A stretch of 64,000 nucleotides of DNA, from contig NZ_UYJA01000002.1 of NCBI RefSeq assembly GCF_900618535.1, forward strand, positions 620,001 through 684,000, written 5' to 3'. Under the pieces are notes generated by a model. That model saw only the letters and a program-made list of their open reading frames with translations, was not told where the DNA came from and ran no database searches. Source of the stretch: Pseudomonas bubulae. Lineage in GTDB: Bacteria; Pseudomonadota; Gammaproteobacteria; Pseudomonadales; Pseudomonadaceae. The position numbers were made by a program, and so were the translations under genes. Shown here in pieces: positions 36,229-47,288 of the stretch. Position 1 is the stretch's first letter; each line of letters begins with the position of its first letter.

Positions 36229-37521
36229 ATGACAACAGCAACTCACTACACAGGAGAGGAGCGCAAAAAAAGGATTTTTGCGATTGTCGGTGCATCCTCC
36301 GGCAACCTGGTCGAATGGTTCGACTTTTACGTTTACGCCTTCTGTGCGATCTACTTCGCTCCCGCTTTCTTCCCCTCCGATGACCCTACGGTGCAGTTGC
36401 TGAACACGGCCGGTGTGTTTGCGGCGGGTTTTTTGATGCGCCCCATAGGTGGCTGGCTGTTTGGCCGGGTGGCTGACAAGCACGGGCGAAAGAATTCCAT
36501 GATGATCTCGGTGCTGATGATGTGCGCCGGCTCACTGGTTATTGCCTTCTTGCCGACCTATGCCTCGATCGGCGCCTGGGCCCCGGCCTTGTTGCTGATG
36601 GCACGGCTGTTCCAGGGCCTGTCGGTAGGGGGTGAATACGGCACCACTGCGACCTATATGAGTGAAGTGGCACTCAAGGGCCAGCGCGGCTTCTTTGCTT
36701 CCTTCCAGTATGTAACGCTGATCGGCGGGCAACTGCTGGCGGTGCTGGTGGTGGTGATTCTTCAGCAGTTTCTGTCAGAAGACGAACTGCGGGCCTGGGG
36801 CTGGCGCATCCCCTTTGTGATCGGTGCCATTGCGGCGCTGATTTCGTTGTTGCTGCGTCGCACCCTGAAAGAAACCACCAGCGCCGAAACCCGCCAGGAC
36901 AAGGATGCAGGTAGCGTGAGAGCGTTGTTCCGCGACCACAAAGCGGCATTTATTACCGTGCTGGGCTACACCGCAGGCGGCTCGCTGATTTTCTACACCT
37001 TTACCACCTACATGCAGAAATACCTGGTCAACACCGCCGGTATGCACGCCAAGACCGCCAGTTACATCATGACCGGGGCGCTGTTCCTTTATATGTGCAT
37101 GCAGCCGCTGTTCGGCATGCTGGCGGACAAGATCGGCCGGCGTAACAACATGCTCTGGTTTGGCGCGCTGGGTACGCTGTGTACGGTGCCGATCCTGTTG
37201 ACCCTGAAAACCATCAGCAGTCCCTTCCTGGCCTTTGTCCTGATTACCCTGGCGCTGGCGATTGTCAGCTTCTACACCTCGATCAGCGGCCTGGTCAAAG
37301 CCGAGATGTTCCCGCCGCAGGTACGGGCGCTGGGTGTTGGCCTGGCCTATGCCGTGGCTAACGCCATCTTTGGTGGTTCTGCGGAATACGTGGCACTGGG
37401 CCTCAAGTCCATGGGCATGGAAAACAGCTTCTACTGGTATGTGACGGTGATGATGGCCATCGCGTTCCTGTTCAGCTTCCGTTTGCCCAAGCAGCCCAAG
37501 TACCTGCACCACGATTTGTGA
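36229..37521 (+). CDS. pcaT: MFS dicarboxylate/beta-ketoadipate transporter PcaT
   Basis: A 430-residue member of the metabolite:H+ symporter group (KgtP-like). [22 protein letters not shown] is the typical first helix, [13 protein letters not shown] the loop 2-3 motif, and [20 protein letters not shown] the signature of helices 4-5. PcaT imports beta-ketoadipate or similar dicarboxylates in P. putida. It sits between pcaF and pcaB. A GC-rich hairpin follows its stop. Confidence 0.9.
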   Translation: MTTATHYTGEERKKRIFAIVGASSGNLVEWFDFYVYAFCAIYFAPAFFPSDDPTVQLLNTAGVFAAGFLMRPIGGWLFGRVADKHGRKNSMMISVLMMCAGSLVIAFLPTYASIGAWAPALLLMARLFQGLSVGGEYGTTATYMSEVALKGQRGFFASFQYVTLIGGQLLAVLVVVILQQFLSEDELRAWGWRIPFVIGAIAALISLLLRRTLKETTSAETRQDKDAGSVRALFRDHKAAFITVLGYTAGGSLIFYTFTTYMQKYLVNTAGMHAKTASYIMTGALFLYMCMQPLFGMLADKIGRRNNMLWFGALGTLCTVPILLTLKTISSPFLAFVLITLALAIVSFYTSISGLVKAEMFPPQVRALGVGLAYAVANAIFGGSAEYVALGLKSMGMENSFYWYVTVMMAIAFLFSFRLPKQPKYLHHDL

Positions 37522-37528
37522 TGTGCCC

Positions 37529-37551
37529 GCGCGCCCGGCTGTGGCGCGCGC
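37529..37551 (+). terminator. GC-rich hairpin between pcaT and pcaB
   Basis: GCGCGCC-CGGCTGT-GGCGCGC followed by GCTTTCT. It lacks a good T run and overlaps the pcaB leader, so it is more likely a processing or stability element than a full terminator. Confidence 0.4.
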
Positions 37552-37567
37552 TTTCTAAGGAAGGTTT

Positions 37568-38920
37568 ATGAGTGATCAGCTGTTCGATGCGTACTTTACC
37601 GCCGAGGCCATGAAGCAAGTGTTTTGCGATCATGGCCGGGTACAGGCCATGCTCGACGTCGAAGCGGCGCTGGCCCGGGCACAAGCCCGGGTCGGGGTGA
37701 TTCCTCACTCTGCGCTTGCACCGATTACCGCGGCCTGTCGCGCACAACTCTACGATTTTGAAGCGCTGGGCCTGGCGATCGCCAGTGCCGGCAATTCGGC
37801 GATCCCGCTGGTCAAGGCCCTGGGCAAACAGATTGCCAGCAGCGCGCCCGAAGCGGAACGTTATGTGCATTTGGGTGCCACCAGCCAGGACGTGATGGAC
37901 AGCGGTCTGGTCCTGCAATTGCGCGCCGCTCTGGATTTGATCGAGCGTGACATGACGCAGCTGGCGGATGTGCTCGCCGCGCAGGCTCAGCGCTATGCCA
38001 CAACGCCTTTGGCCGGACGCACCTGGCTGCAGCAGGCTACTCCGGTGACCTTGGGCATGAAAATCGCCAGCTGGCTGGGGGCCGTGACCCGTAGCCGCCA
38101 GCGTCTGCACGAGCTCAAACCGCGTTTACTGTGCCTGCAGTTTGGCGGTGCTTCCGGCACCCTGGCAGCCCTTGGCGATCAGGCCATGCCGGTGGCACAG
38201 GCGTTGGCTGATGAACTGGGCCTGAGTCTGCCTGAGCAACCCTGGCATACCCAGCGTGATCGTCTGGTGGAATTTGCCGCAGTTCTGGGCCTGATCGCCG
38301 GTGGCCTGGGCAAAATCGGTCGGGATATCAGCCTGCTGATGCAGACCGAGGCGGCGGAAGTGTTCGAGCCGTCGGCGCCGGGCAAGGGCGGCTCGTCGAC
38401 CATGCCGCACAAGCGCAACCCGGTTGGGTCTGCGGTATTGATCGGTGCCGCAACGAGGGTGCCGGGCCTGCTGAGCATTTTGTTCAGCGCCATGCCTCAG
38501 GAGCACGAGCGCAGCCTGGGCTTATGGCATGCCGAATGGGAAACCCTCCCCGAGATTTGTTGCGTGGTGTCCGGCGCGCTGGTACAGGCGTTGAATATTG
38601 CCCGTGGGCTGGAAGTGGACAGTGAGCGCATGGCGCGCAACCTCGATCTGACCCACGGGCTGGTGCTGGCTGAAGCGGTAAGCATTGTGCTGGCGCAGCG
38701 GGTAGGGCGCGAAACCGCGCATCATCTGCTGGAGCAGTGTTGCAAGCGGGCGGTGGCCGAAAAGCGCCATTTACGTGGGGTGCTGGGCGAAGAGCCGCAA
38801 ATCACCGCGCACCTCAGCGCGCAGGAACTGGATCGCCTGCTCGATCCGGCCCATTACCTTGGTCAGGCGACGACGTGGGTCGAACGTGCGCGGGCTGAAC
38901 ATTTTGCGTTGGTCCTCTAA
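37568..38920 (+). CDS. pcaB: 3-carboxy-cis,cis-muconate cycloisomerase
   Basis: A 450-residue member of the fumarase/aspartase superfamily. It lactonises 3-carboxymuconate to 4-carboxymuconolactone in the protocatechuate branch. The superfamily signature GGSSTMPHKRNP is intact and HLGATSQDVMDSG is the second conserved segment. AAGGAAGG precedes the ATG. The gene is followed at 11 bases by pcaD and belongs to the pcaBDC unit. Confidence 0.95.
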   Translation: MSDQLFDAYFTAEAMKQVFCDHGRVQAMLDVEAALARAQARVGVIPHSALAPITAACRAQLYDFEALGLAIASAGNSAIPLVKALGKQIASSAPEAERYVHLGATSQDVMDSGLVLQLRAALDLIERDMTQLADVLAAQAQRYATTPLAGRTWLQQATPVTLGMKIASWLGAVTRSRQRLHELKPRLLCLQFGGASGTLAALGDQAMPVAQALADELGLSLPEQPWHTQRDRLVEFAAVLGLIAGGLGKIGRDISLLMQTEAAEVFEPSAPGKGGSSTMPHKRNPVGSAVLIGAATRVPGLLSILFSAMPQEHERSLGLWHAEWETLPEICCVVSGALVQALNIARGLEVDSERMARNLDLTHGLVLAEAVSIVLAQRVGRETAHHLLEQCCKRAVAEKRHLRGVLGEEPQITAHLSAQELDRLLDPAHYLGQATTWVERARAEHFALVL

Positions 38921-38931
38921 AGGAGAAACTC

Positions 38932-39723
38932 GTGGGACGTGTACAACTCGCTGAAGGTGAACTCAACTACCGCCTGGACGGCCCGCAAGGTGCACCGGTG
39001 CTGGTGCTGTCCAATTCCCTGGGCACTGATCTGGGGATGTGGGACACGCAGATTGCGGCGTTCGCCGAGCACTTCCAGGTATTGCGCTACGACACCCGGG
39101 GTCATGGCCAGTCGTTGGTGACCGAAGGACCGTATAGCATTGAACAACTGGGCGGAGATGTTTTGGCGCTGCTGGATGCACTGCATATCGAGCGCGCGCA
39201 TTTTTGCGGGTTGTCGATGGGTGGACTGATTGGCCAGTGGCTGGGGATCCATGCCGGTTCGCGGCTGCACAAGCTGGTGGTGTGCAACACGGCTGCCAAA
39301 ATTGGCGAGCCTGCGGTCTGGAATCCGCGCATCGAGATGGTTTTGCGTGAGGGTGCTGCGGCGATGGCGGGGTTGCGTGATGCCTCCATTGCCCGCTGGT
39401 TTACCGCGGACTTCGCCCAGGCCAATCCCGGGCAGGCCAAGCGCATCACCGATATGCTGGCGGCCACTTCGCCCCAGGGCTATGCCGCCAATTGTGCTGC
39501 TGTGCGTGATGCAGATTTTCGCGATCAGTTGGGCGCAATCGAAGTGCCCATGCTGGTGATCGCGGGCACTGAAGATGCCGTCACGCCGCCTGCGGGCAGC
39601 CACTTCATTCAGGAACATGTGCGTGGCGCGCAGTACGCCGAGTTTTACGCCGCGCACCTGTCCAACGTGCAGGCAGGCGATGCTTTCAGCCAGCGCGTGC
39701 TGCAATTTTTGCAGGCAAGCTAA
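38932..39723 (+). CDS. pcaD: Beta-ketoadipate enol-lactone hydrolase
   Basis: A 263-residue alpha/beta hydrolase. The nucleophile Ser95 is in the elbow GLSMGG, the acid is Asp215 (AGTEDAVTP) and the base His242 (AAHLSN). It opens the enol-lactone to beta-ketoadipate. The start is a GTG at 38932 with AGGAG 6 bases before it. It lies between pcaB and pcaC with tight spacing. Confidence 0.94.
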   Translation: MGRVQLAEGELNYRLDGPQGAPVLVLSNSLGTDLGMWDTQIAAFAEHFQVLRYDTRGHGQSLVTEGPYSIEQLGGDVLALLDALHIERAHFCGLSMGGLIGQWLGIHAGSRLHKLVVCNTAAKIGEPAVWNPRIEMVLREGAAAMAGLRDASIARWFTADFAQANPGQAKRITDMLAATSPQGYAANCAAVRDADFRDQLGAIEVPMLVIAGTEDAVTPPAGSHFIQEHVRGAQYAEFYAAHLSNVQAGDAFSQRVLQFLQAS

Positions 39724-39733
39724 GGAGTTTTTT

Positions 39734-40126
39734 GTGGACGAGAAACAACGTTACGACGAGGGCATGCAAGTACGCCGTGCGGTGCTGGGTGATGCCCATG
39801 TGGATCGCAGCCTCAATGCCCTGACCGAGTTCAACAGCGAGTTCCAGGAAATGATCACCCGCCACGCCTGGGGTGATATCTGGACTCGTCCGGGGTTGGC
39901 GCGCCATACCCGTAGCCTGATTACCATCGCGATGCTGATCGGCATGAACCGCAATGAAGAGCTGAAACTGCATCTGCGCGCTGCGGCCAACAATGGCGTG
40001 ACCCGGGCCGAGATCAAGGAAGTGATCATGCAGAGTGCTATCTATTGCGGGATTCCGGCGGCCAATGCGACGTTTCATCTGGCTGAATCGGTGTGGGATG
40101 AATTGGGGGTTGAGTCGCGGGAGTAA
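39734..40126 (+). CDS. pcaC: 4-carboxymuconolactone decarboxylase
   Basis: A 130-residue AhpD-fold decarboxylase making beta-ketoadipate enol-lactone. RRAVLGDAHVDRS, EFNSEFQEMITRHAWGDIW and the C-terminal IYCGIPAANATFH are family hallmarks. The start is a GTG at 39734 preceded by AAGGAG. It is the last gene of the pca block and is followed by a strong terminator. Confidence 0.94.
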   Translation: MDEKQRYDEGMQVRRAVLGDAHVDRSLNALTEFNSEFQEMITRHAWGDIWTRPGLARHTRSLITIAMLIGMNRNEELKLHLRAAANNGVTRAEIKEVIMQSAIYCGIPAANATFHLAESVWDELGVESRE

Positions 40127-40160
40127 CAGCGGCTACAGATCAATCTGCATCCCTAGCCTG

Positions 40161-40197
40161 AAACAACAAACCCGCCATAAGGCGGGTTTGTTGTTTA
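40161..40197 (+). terminator. Bidirectional terminator after pcaC
   Basis: AAACAACAAACCCGCC-ATAA-GGCGGGTTTGTTGTTT, a near-perfect symmetrical stem between the convergent pcaC and efflux operons. Confidence 0.92.
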
Positions 40198-40208
40198 ACC
40201 GATACGCA

Positions 40209-41660
40209 TCAAGCCTTGGGTGGCTGATCCGAAACAGGGCGGTTTTGCCCGGTCTGTTCGTACCAGCCGCCACCCAGCGCCTTGTACAGCGTGACTTCAC
40301 TGGTCAGCTGCGAAAGACGGTCGGTGATCAACGATTGCTGCGCGCTGAACAACGAGCGCTGGGCATCGAGGAAGGTCAGGTTGCTGTCGATGCCAATCCG
40401 ATAACGACGCTCGGCCAAACGGTAGTAATCCTGGTTGGCGTTGACGAAGTCGGTTTGCGCCTGCAACTGCTGGTTGTAGGTTTGACGCGCTGCCAGACCG
40501 TCAGAAACTTCCTGGAAGGCGGTCTGGATTGTTTTCTCGTACTGGGAAACGGTGATCTCTTTCTGGATTTTTGCGTAGTCCAGGCTGGCGCGCAAAGCCC
40601 CTGCGTTAAAGATCGGCAAGTTGATTTGCGGTGAGAACAACCAGGTGCCCGAGCCGCCCTTGAACAGCCCCGACAGGTCAGGGCTCAAGGTCCCGGCATT
40701 GGCCGTGAGGCTGATGCTCGGGAAAAACGCTGCCCGCGCCGCGCCGATGTTGGCGTTGGCGGCCAGCAACTTGTGCTCGGCTTCAAGGATGTCCGGACGA
40801 CGTTGCAGCAAGTCCGATGGCAAGCCAGCCGGTACTTCGCTCAACAGGTCGGCTGCCAGCGGTTGGGCTGCCGGCAGGTTGTCCGGGATGGTGCTGCCCA
40901 GCAACAGCGCGAGGCTGTTCTGATCTTGCGCCACCTGACGGGTGTAGCGGGCCAGCTGCACCTTGGCGTTTTCCACCGAGGTACGCGACTGGCTGACTTC
41001 AAGGGCCGAGGCCACACCGACTTCATTGCTGCGCAAAGTGAGCTTGTAGCTCTCATCGAACGCCTTGAGGGTGTCTTCGGTGAGCTTGAGCAGCTCTTTG
41101 TCAGCCTGCCAGGTCAGGTAGGCATTGGCGACGCTGGCCACCAGACTGATCTGGGTGCTGCGTCGGGCTTCTTCGGTTGCAAAGTAGTTCTGCAACGCCT
41201 GATCGCTCAGGCTGCGAACCCGGCCGAACAGGTCCAGCTCGTATGCACTGACCCCAAGGGTCGCCGAATAAGAGCTGGTGATGCTCGACTCGCCGGTTTG
41301 CGACATGTTGGCCGGAGTACGTTGACGGCTACCGCTGCCAGAGGCCGAAACCGCCGGGAACAGATCGGCGCGCTGGATGCGGTACTGCGCGGCATAGGCG
41401 TCGATGTTCAACGCCGCGACGCGCAGGTCGCGGTTGTTGACCAGAGCCGTCTGGATCAGCTGCTGCAGCGCCGGGTCATGGAAAAACTGACGCCAGCCCT
41501 GTTCCGCAGCGGCCTTGCTGGCCGCCTCGGTTGGCGAGTAGGCCGGGCCTTGCGGGTATTGCGCCGCTACCGGCGCTTCAGGGCGCTGGTAGTCGGGGAT
41601 CAGCGAGCAGCCGCCGAGCGTAAACGCTGCAACAGCTACTGCGAGAAGCGACTTGCTCAT
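40209..41660 (-). CDS. ttgC: RND efflux outer-membrane channel (TtgC/EmhC/OprM-like)
   Basis: A 483-residue outer-membrane factor of the OprM group. The lipoprotein signal is [18 protein letters not shown] with Cys18. Two repeats of the OEP domain follow ([40 protein letters not shown]), and the C-terminal repeat has [20 protein letters not shown]. It forms the trimeric TolC-like duct for TtgAB. The ATG overlaps the ttgB stop by 4 bases. Confidence 0.92.
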   Translation of the reverse strand: MSKSLLAVAVAAFTLGGCSLIPDYQRPEAPVAAQYPQGPAYSPTEAASKAAAEQGWRQFFHDPALQQLIQTALVNNRDLRVAALNIDAYAAQYRIQRADLFPAVSASGSGSRQRTPANMSQTGESSITSSYSATLGVSAYELDLFGRVRSLSDQALQNYFATEEARRSTQISLVASVANAYLTWQADKELLKLTEDTLKAFDESYKLTLRSNEVGVASALEVSQSRTSVENAKVQLARYTRQVAQDQNSLALLLGSTIPDNLPAAQPLAADLLSEVPAGLPSDLLQRRPDILEAEHKLLAANANIGAARAAFFPSISLTANAGTLSPDLSGLFKGGSGTWLFSPQINLPIFNAGALRASLDYAKIQKEITVSQYEKTIQTAFQEVSDGLAARQTYNQQLQAQTDFVNANQDYYRLAERRYRIGIDSNLTFLDAQRSLFSAQQSLITDRLSQLTSEVTLYKALGGGWYEQTGQNRPVSDQPPKA

Positions 41661-44600
41661 TGGCCAGCCTCTTGGTTTGGAGTTTTAGTCAGATCCACTT
41701 TCTTTTCCGTGTCTTTATTCTTGCCGCCGCCAATGGACGATACGGCCACAAAGAACAGCGGTACCCAGAACACGGCCAGTACGGTGGCGGTGATCATGCC
41801 ACCGATAACACCGGTACCAATAGCGTGCTGGCTGCCCGAGCCTGCGCCCGTGGAGATGGCCAGTGGAACCACACCCAGTACGAAGGCCAGGGAGGTCATG
41901 ATGATCGGACGCAGACGCATGCGGCACGCCTCGATCGCGGCATCCACCAGGCTTCGTCCCTGCTCATGCAGTTCCTTGGCAAACTCGACGATCAGAATGG
42001 CGTTTTTCGAGGCCAGACCGATGGTCGTTAGCAAGCCCACCTGGAAGTACACGTCGTTGGACAACCCGCGCAGGCTGGTGGCCATAAGCGCACCGATGAT
42101 CCCCAGGGGTACGACCAGCATCACCGCAATTGGAATCGACCAGCTTTCGTACAGTGCTGCAAGGCACAGGAATACCATCAGCAAGGAAATAGCGTACAGG
42201 GCAGGCGCTTGCGAACCTGACAGACGTTCCTCGTAAGACAGCCCCGTCCAGGAAATACCGACACCCGCTGGCAGTTTCTTGGCCAGGGCTTCGACCTCAG
42301 CCATGGCTTGACCGCTGGTATAGCCCGGAGCCGGAGCGCCGAGAATTTCCATCGCTTCTACGCCGTTGTAACGCGACAGCTTGGGTGGGCCGTAGATCCA
42401 CTCGCCCTTGGCGAAGGCCGAGAACGGCACCATGGTTCCCTGATCGTTACGCACGTACCATTTTTTCAGGTCTTCGGGGTTCATCCGCGAGTCAGCTTCG
42501 CCTTGCAGGAATACCTTTTTGACTCGACCGTGGTCGATGAAGTCGTTGACATAACTGGCACCCAGACCAATGGACAGGGTGTTGTTGATGTCCGAAATGC
42601 TCAGGCCCAGGGCGCGAGCGGCCTCATCGTCGATCAGCAGCTTGTATTGCGGTTCATCGTTCAGACCGTTCGGACGTACGCCCGCCAGGATCTTGCTTTG
42701 AGCCGCCATCCCCAGGAACTGATTGCGTGCAGCCATCAGTTTCTCGTGGCCAATGCCGGAGCGGTCTTGCAGGTACACGTCGAAACCGGTGGCGTTACCC
42801 AGTTCCATTACAGCAGGCGGGGCAAAAGCGAACACCATTGCATCGCGGTAGCTGGAGAACACTTTCTGCGCCCGTGCAGCCAGTGCAAATACACTGTTGT
42901 CGGAATCGCGCTCGCCCCACGGCTTGAGCATGATGAACGCCAGGCCGGAGCTCTGGCCACGGCCGGCGAAGTTGAAGCCGTTTACGGTAAACACCGAAGA
43001 CACAGCGTCCGACTCATCGGCCAGCAGGTATTCGCGCATCCGGTCGATCACTTGCTGAGTGCGCTCTGCAGTGGTGCCTGCCGGTGTTTGAACCTGTGCA
43101 AACAGTACGCCCTGGTCTTCTTCCGGGAGGAAGGAGGTAGGGATACGGGTAAACAGGAACACCATGCCAACCACAATCAGCACATAAGCCAGCAGGTACG
43201 GGGCCTTGTGCCGCAGAATGCTGCCGACACCTTTTTCATAGCGTTTCACGCCATTGTCGAAGGTCCGGTTGAACCAGCCGAAGAAACCGCGCTTGTTCTC
43301 GCCGTGATCACCCTTCTGGATTGGCTTGAGCATGGTGGCGCACAGGGCCGGGGTGAAGATCAGGGCAACCAGTACCGACAGGCCCATCGCCGAAACGATA
43401 GTGATCGAGAACTGGCGATAGATCACACCCGTGGAGCCGCTGAAGAAGGCCATCGGCAGCAATACCGCCGACAACACCAGCGCAATACCTACCAGGGCAC
43501 CCTGGATCTGCTCCATGGATTTCTTGGTGGCTTCCTTGGGCGGCAGTCCTTCTTCGGACATGACCCGCTCAACGTTTTCAACCACCACGATCGCATCGTC
43601 CACCAGCAAGCCGATGGCCAGTACCATACCGAACATGGTCAGGGTGTTGATGCTGAAGCCTGCGGCGGCCAGGATCCCGAAGGTACCCAGCAGTACAACC
43701 GGTACTGTCATCGTGGTGATGATGGTGGCGCGGAAGTTTTGCAGGAACAGGAACATCACCAGGAACACCAGTACAACCGCTTCGACCAGGGTGTGCACCA
43801 CACCTTCGATCGATGCCGAAACCACAGGCGTGGTGTCGTACGGGTAAACGACTTTCATACCTTCCGGGAAGAAGGGTTCCAGGCCGTTGATGGTTTCACG
43901 CAATGCCTTTGCCGTGTCCAGAGCGTTGGAGCCCGGGGCCAGCTTAATCGCGATACCCGATGCCGGTTTGCCGTTGAATTGTGCGCTGACGCTGTAGTTC
44001 TCACCACCCAGGGCAACATCTGCGACATCGCTCAGGCGTACCTGGGAGCCGTCGGTGTTGACCTTGAGCAGGATCTTTTTGAACTCTTCAGCCGTTTGCA
44101 GACGGGTTTTGCCGATGATGGTCGCGTTCAGCTCCTGACCCTTGACGGCAGGCAGGCCGCCCAGTTGCCCGGAGGACACCTGGACGTTCTGTGCGCTGAT
44201 GGCCGATTTAACGTCCACCGGAGTCAGGTTGTATTTGTTCAGCTTGACCGGGTCGAGCCAGATACGCATGGCGTACTGGGCGCCGAACACCTGGAAGTCG
44301 CCCACACCTTCGGTACGGGAGATCGGGTCCTGCATGTTGGAAACGATGTAGTTGGACAGGTCGTCCTTGTTCATGCTGCCGTTTTCAGACACCACGCCAA
44401 TAACCATCAGGAAGTTTTTCACTGCCTTGGTTACACGGATACCTTGCTGCTGTACCTCTTGCGGTAGCAGGGGGGTCGCCAGGTTGAGCTTGTTCTGTAC
44501 CTGGACCTGTGCGGTGTCAGGGTCAGTGCCTTGCTCGAATGTGGCGGTGATGCTCATGCTGCCGTCGGAGTTACTTTCCGATGACACATAGCGCAGGTGG

Positions 44601-44818
44601 TCGATACCGTTGAGCTGTTGCTCGATCACCTGAACCACGGTGTCCTGCACGGTTTGCGCCGAAGCGCCCGGGTAGGTCACGGAGATCGAAATGGCCGGTG
44701 GTGCAATGCTCGGGTACTGGTTGATCGGCAACTTCAGGATCGATAGAGCCCCGACCAGCATGATCACCAGGGCTATAACCCAGGCGAAAATCGGACGGTC
44801 GATAAAAAATTTCGACAT
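41657..44818 (-). CDS. ttgB: RND multidrug efflux pump inner-membrane transporter (TtgB/EmhB/MexB-like)
   Basis: A 1053-residue hydrophobe/amphiphile efflux transporter with 12 membrane segments and two large periplasmic loops. It starts [21 protein letters not shown]. The proton-relay Asp pair is in [20 protein letters not shown], and [18 protein letters not shown] marks the next helix. The length and motif content equal MexB/AcrB. It exports solvents, antibiotics and dyes with TtgA and TtgC. It lies 3 bases downstream of ttgA. Confidence 0.95.
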   Translation of the reverse strand: MSKFFIDRPIFAWVIALVIMLVGALSILKLPINQYPSIAPPAISISVTYPGASAQTVQDTVVQVIEQQLNGIDHLRYVSSESNSDGSMSITATFEQGTDPDTAQVQVQNKLNLATPLLPQEVQQQGIRVTKAVKNFLMVIGVVSENGSMNKDDLSNYIVSNMQDPISRTEGVGDFQVFGAQYAMRIWLDPVKLNKYNLTPVDVKSAISAQNVQVSSGQLGGLPAVKGQELNATIIGKTRLQTAEEFKKILLKVNTDGSQVRLSDVADVALGGENYSVSAQFNGKPASGIAIKLAPGSNALDTAKALRETINGLEPFFPEGMKVVYPYDTTPVVSASIEGVVHTLVEAVVLVFLVMFLFLQNFRATIITTMTVPVVLLGTFGILAAAGFSINTLTMFGMVLAIGLLVDDAIVVVENVERVMSEEGLPPKEATKKSMEQIQGALVGIALVLSAVLLPMAFFSGSTGVIYRQFSITIVSAMGLSVLVALIFTPALCATMLKPIQKGDHGENKRGFFGWFNRTFDNGVKRYEKGVGSILRHKAPYLLAYVLIVVGMVFLFTRIPTSFLPEEDQGVLFAQVQTPAGTTAERTQQVIDRMREYLLADESDAVSSVFTVNGFNFAGRGQSSGLAFIMLKPWGERDSDNSVFALAARAQKVFSSYRDAMVFAFAPPAVMELGNATGFDVYLQDRSGIGHEKLMAARNQFLGMAAQSKILAGVRPNGLNDEPQYKLLIDDEAARALGLSISDINNTLSIGLGASYVNDFIDHGRVKKVFLQGEADSRMNPEDLKKWYVRNDQGTMVPFSAFAKGEWIYGPPKLSRYNGVEAMEILGAPAPGYTSGQAMAEVEALAKKLPAGVGISWTGLSYEERLSGSQAPALYAISLLMVFLCLAALYESWSIPIAVMLVVPLGIIGALMATSLRGLSNDVYFQVGLLTTIGLASKNAILIVEFAKELHEQGRSLVDAAIEACRMRLRPIIMTSLAFVLGVVPLAISTGAGSGSQHAIGTGVIGGMITATVLAVFWVPLFFVAVSSIGGGKNKDTEKKVDLTKTPNQEAGQ

Positions 44819-44821
44819 GGT

Positions 44822-45973
44822 TTATTCCCCTTTACTGCCTGCAGCTTTTTCTGTTGCCGGGGCAGATGCCGGGGTTTCGCCTTGTGGCTTGTCCATGATC
44901 TTGACTTCAATGCCAGGCTTGATGAATTGCAGGCCATCAGTAATCAGACGGTCGCCAGGGTTCAGGCCTTTCTCAACCAGCCAGTTGCTGCCAACGGTGC
45001 GCGAAGCTTGCAGTACACGCAGCTCAACCTTGTTGTCCGGTCCAACGATCATCGCAGTCGGTTGGCCCTTGAGGTTGTGGGTCACGCCGATTTGCGGTGC
45101 CAGAATCGCATTGCTGTCGATGCCTGCTTCCAGCTGCGCGTGGACAAACATGCCCGGCAACAGGGTTTCGTCAGGGTTCGGGAACACTGCGCGCAGGGTG
45201 ACGGAACCGGTGGTTTCATCAACCGAGACTTCGGCGAACTCTAGGCGACCTTCCTGGCCGTACTCGCTGCCGTCAGGCAGGGTCAGCTTGACCTTGGCGG
45301 CGTTTTCACCGGCCTTCTTCAAACGGCCACTGGCCAGGTCGCGGCGCAGTTCGAGCATTTCTACCGAGGACTGGGTCACGTCAACATAGATCGGGTCCAG
45401 TTGGGTGATCACGGCCAATGCATTGGCCTGGCCACTGGTGACCAGTGCACCTTCGGTGTACAGCGAGCGACCGATACGACCGGTCAGCGGTGCCAGCACC
45501 TTGGTGTAGCGCAGGTTAACCTGGGCGGTGTTCAGCGCGGCTTCTGCTTCCAGGCGGGCGGCTTCGGCGTTGTCGTATTCCTGACGGCTTACGGCTTGCT
45601 CGGCGACCAGTTGCTTGTAGCGCTGAGCCAGTGATTTTGCCGATTGCAGGGTGGCGCGGGCGCTGAGTACGGCGCTTTCATAGATCGCCGGATCGATTTG
45701 ATAGAGCTGCTGGCCGATCTTGACGTCACTGCCTTCTTTAAAGAAGCGCTTGAGGATGATGCCGTTTACCTGCGGGCGTACTTCTGCCGAACGATATGAC
45801 GCGGTGCGGCCAGGCAGATCGGTGGTCAAGGTAAATGGCTGGGTTTTCAGCGTGACAACGCCGACCTGAGGGATTTGCGGGGCAGGTGCTGCCTCTTCCT
45901 TTTTGCATCCGCTGAGCAGCGAAGCAAGGGCGATGGCAGCAACCAGAGCGGTAACAGCTGGCTTGAATTGCAT
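44822..45973 (-). CDS. ttgA: RND efflux periplasmic adaptor (TtgA/EmhA/MexA-like)
   Basis: A 383-residue membrane-fusion lipoprotein. The signal ends LASLLSGC with Cys23. The barrel-sandwich and hairpin segments follow: RPQVNGIILKRFFKEGSDVK, YQIDPAIYESAV and NLRYTKVLAPLTGRIG. The start at ATG 45973 places the signal correctly; an upstream in-frame start at 46006 adds 11 residues ahead of it. The promoter and TtgR-type operator lie about 90 bases upstream. Confidence 0.93.
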   Translation of the reverse strand: MQFKPAVTALVAAIALASLLSGCKKEEAAPAPQIPQVGVVTLKTQPFTLTTDLPGRTASYRSAEVRPQVNGIILKRFFKEGSDVKIGQQLYQIDPAIYESAVLSARATLQSAKSLAQRYKQLVAEQAVSRQEYDNAEAARLEAEAALNTAQVNLRYTKVLAPLTGRIGRSLYTEGALVTSGQANALAVITQLDPIYVDVTQSSVEMLELRRDLASGRLKKAGENAAKVKLTLPDGSEYGQEGRLEFAEVSVDETTGSVTLRAVFPNPDETLLPGMFVHAQLEAGIDSNAILAPQIGVTHNLKGQPTAMIVGPDNKVELRVLQASRTVGSNWLVEKGLNPGDRLITDGLQFIKPGIEVKIMDKPQGETPASAPATEKAAGSKGE

Positions 45974-46055
45974 GAAGATCCTCGGGTCAGGCACGCGAAA
46001 GCGCACAAGAATAGTGGAAGGGTAAAGAAAGCTGTTCCGGGTGGATAAATAGCTT

Positions 46056-46097
46056 GCTAAGTAATATACTTACATTCGTGTCTGTTTGTAAATAGTG
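46056..46097. promoter_or_regulatory. TtgR-type operator overlapping the ttgABC promoter
   Basis: On the minus strand TTTACA (complement of 46087-46092) and GTATAT (complement of 46064-46069) are spaced by 17 bases, giving a good sigma-70 promoter for ttgA. The surrounding sequence, TATTTACAAACA...GAATGTAAGTATATT, closely resembles the P. putida TtgR binding site. Confidence 0.75.
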
Positions 46098-46238
46098 GGA
46101 CGCTGTCTCGCCAAGCCTTACAGCGCCATTTTTCATGCGTGTAGTAGACCGGGATAAGGCATAACAAGCGCCACCCGATGTTGGTCCGGGCAAGTGACCG
46201 TAGAGGCCCGGATCCTTCTGATTGAGGTTTTTATTGCC

Positions 46239-46895
46239 ATGGTGCGTCGTACCAAAGAAGAAGCTCTTGAGACCCGGAGCAAAATCCTCGAAGCGGCCGA
46301 ACAGGCCTTCTATGAGCGCGGGGTTGCCCGCACGACGCTGGCTGATATCGCCACACTGGCGGGTGTCACCCGTGGTGCCATTTACTGGCACTTCAGCAAC
46401 AAGGCCGAGTTGGTTCAAGCCATGCTCGACAGCTTGAATGAGCCTCTGGATGAAATGGCCAGGGCAAGCGAAAGCGAGAACGAAGTCGACCCGCTTGGCT
46501 GCATGCGCCAATTGCTGATTCACTTGTTTCGCCAGGTTGCCATTGACCCAAAAACCCGGCGTATCAATGAAATTTTGTTCCATAAGTGCGAATTCACTGA
46601 CGAAATGTGTGATTTACGGGCTCAACGCCAGATGGCGATGCTCGATTGCAACAGCAGGATCGAGCTGGCCCTGAGCAATGCCATTCATCGTCAACAGCTC
46701 CCTGAAAATCTGGATGTTCGCCGTGCTGCCATCTGCCTGCATGCCTATATCGACGGAATACTCGGACAATGGCTGCTGGTTCCCGACAGCTTTGACCTGT
46801 ACACACACGCGCAATCCTGGGTCGATACGGGGCTGGACATGCTGCGCACAAGCCCAGCTTTAAGAAACTCCGGCAATATCCGAGAGGGAGTCTAG
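46239..46895 (+). CDS. ttgR: TetR-family efflux repressor (TtgR/EmhR)
   Basis: A 218-residue TetR repressor. The HTH is [24 protein letters not shown], typical of the AcrR/TtgR group. The C-terminal half forms the broad drug-binding pocket ([32 protein letters not shown]). Divergent from ttgABC, it is expected to repress both operons until a phenolic, flavonoid or antibiotic binds. The ATG at 46239 starts [13 protein letters not shown], the normal N-terminus. Confidence 0.92.
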   Translation: MVRRTKEEALETRSKILEAAEQAFYERGVARTTLADIATLAGVTRGAIYWHFSNKAELVQAMLDSLNEPLDEMARASESENEVDPLGCMRQLLIHLFRQVAIDPKTRRINEILFHKCEFTDEMCDLRAQRQMAMLDCNSRIELALSNAIHRQQLPENLDVRRAAICLHAYIDGILGQWLLVPDSFDLYTHAQSWVDTGLDMLRTSPALRNSGNIREGV

Positions 46896-47288
46896 TAGGC
46901 TCAAGCAATAAGGCGAGTGAAGATTTTGCCCTTTGGGCCATTTGATGGCAGATGGCATTTATATACGTCTGGCCCGCGGGTTTAAAGTTAGCGAGCTAAG
47001 TATTTTGTAGCTAAATTGTTATCGTTTAGTTAAACGTCCCACAGCTAGATGTAATTAATCCTAAGCGATTGCGGATTAAGGATTACTGAACGGCGGCATC
47101 TTTCTCGGTTATTTTTTCCAATCAACCCTTCCTGCCTTGGCTTCCCCTACACTTGAGCAACGCTTTGGCCTCAGGCCAGAGCTGCCAGCAACGGGGGAGC
47201 GGGCAACTGCCAGGCTGTTTTCCTCTCCCGACTGAAGCAAACAGACTGCGACGGTGTGGTGTGTCGTGGACAATTCGAGGAATAACAA
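46896..47288. other. Intergenic region before the 3-oxoacid CoA-transferase genes
   Basis: About 390 bases, A+T-rich between 46980 and 47110, with no supported gene. The stretch nearest 47289 should hold the promoter and leader of the CoA-transferase pair; GAGGAAT lies just before the start. Confidence 0.45.

Noticed and set aside
42308..44467. A 719-codon open frame on the plus strand
   Set aside because: Antisense to ttgB. No ribosome site and a composition typical of a mirror frame.
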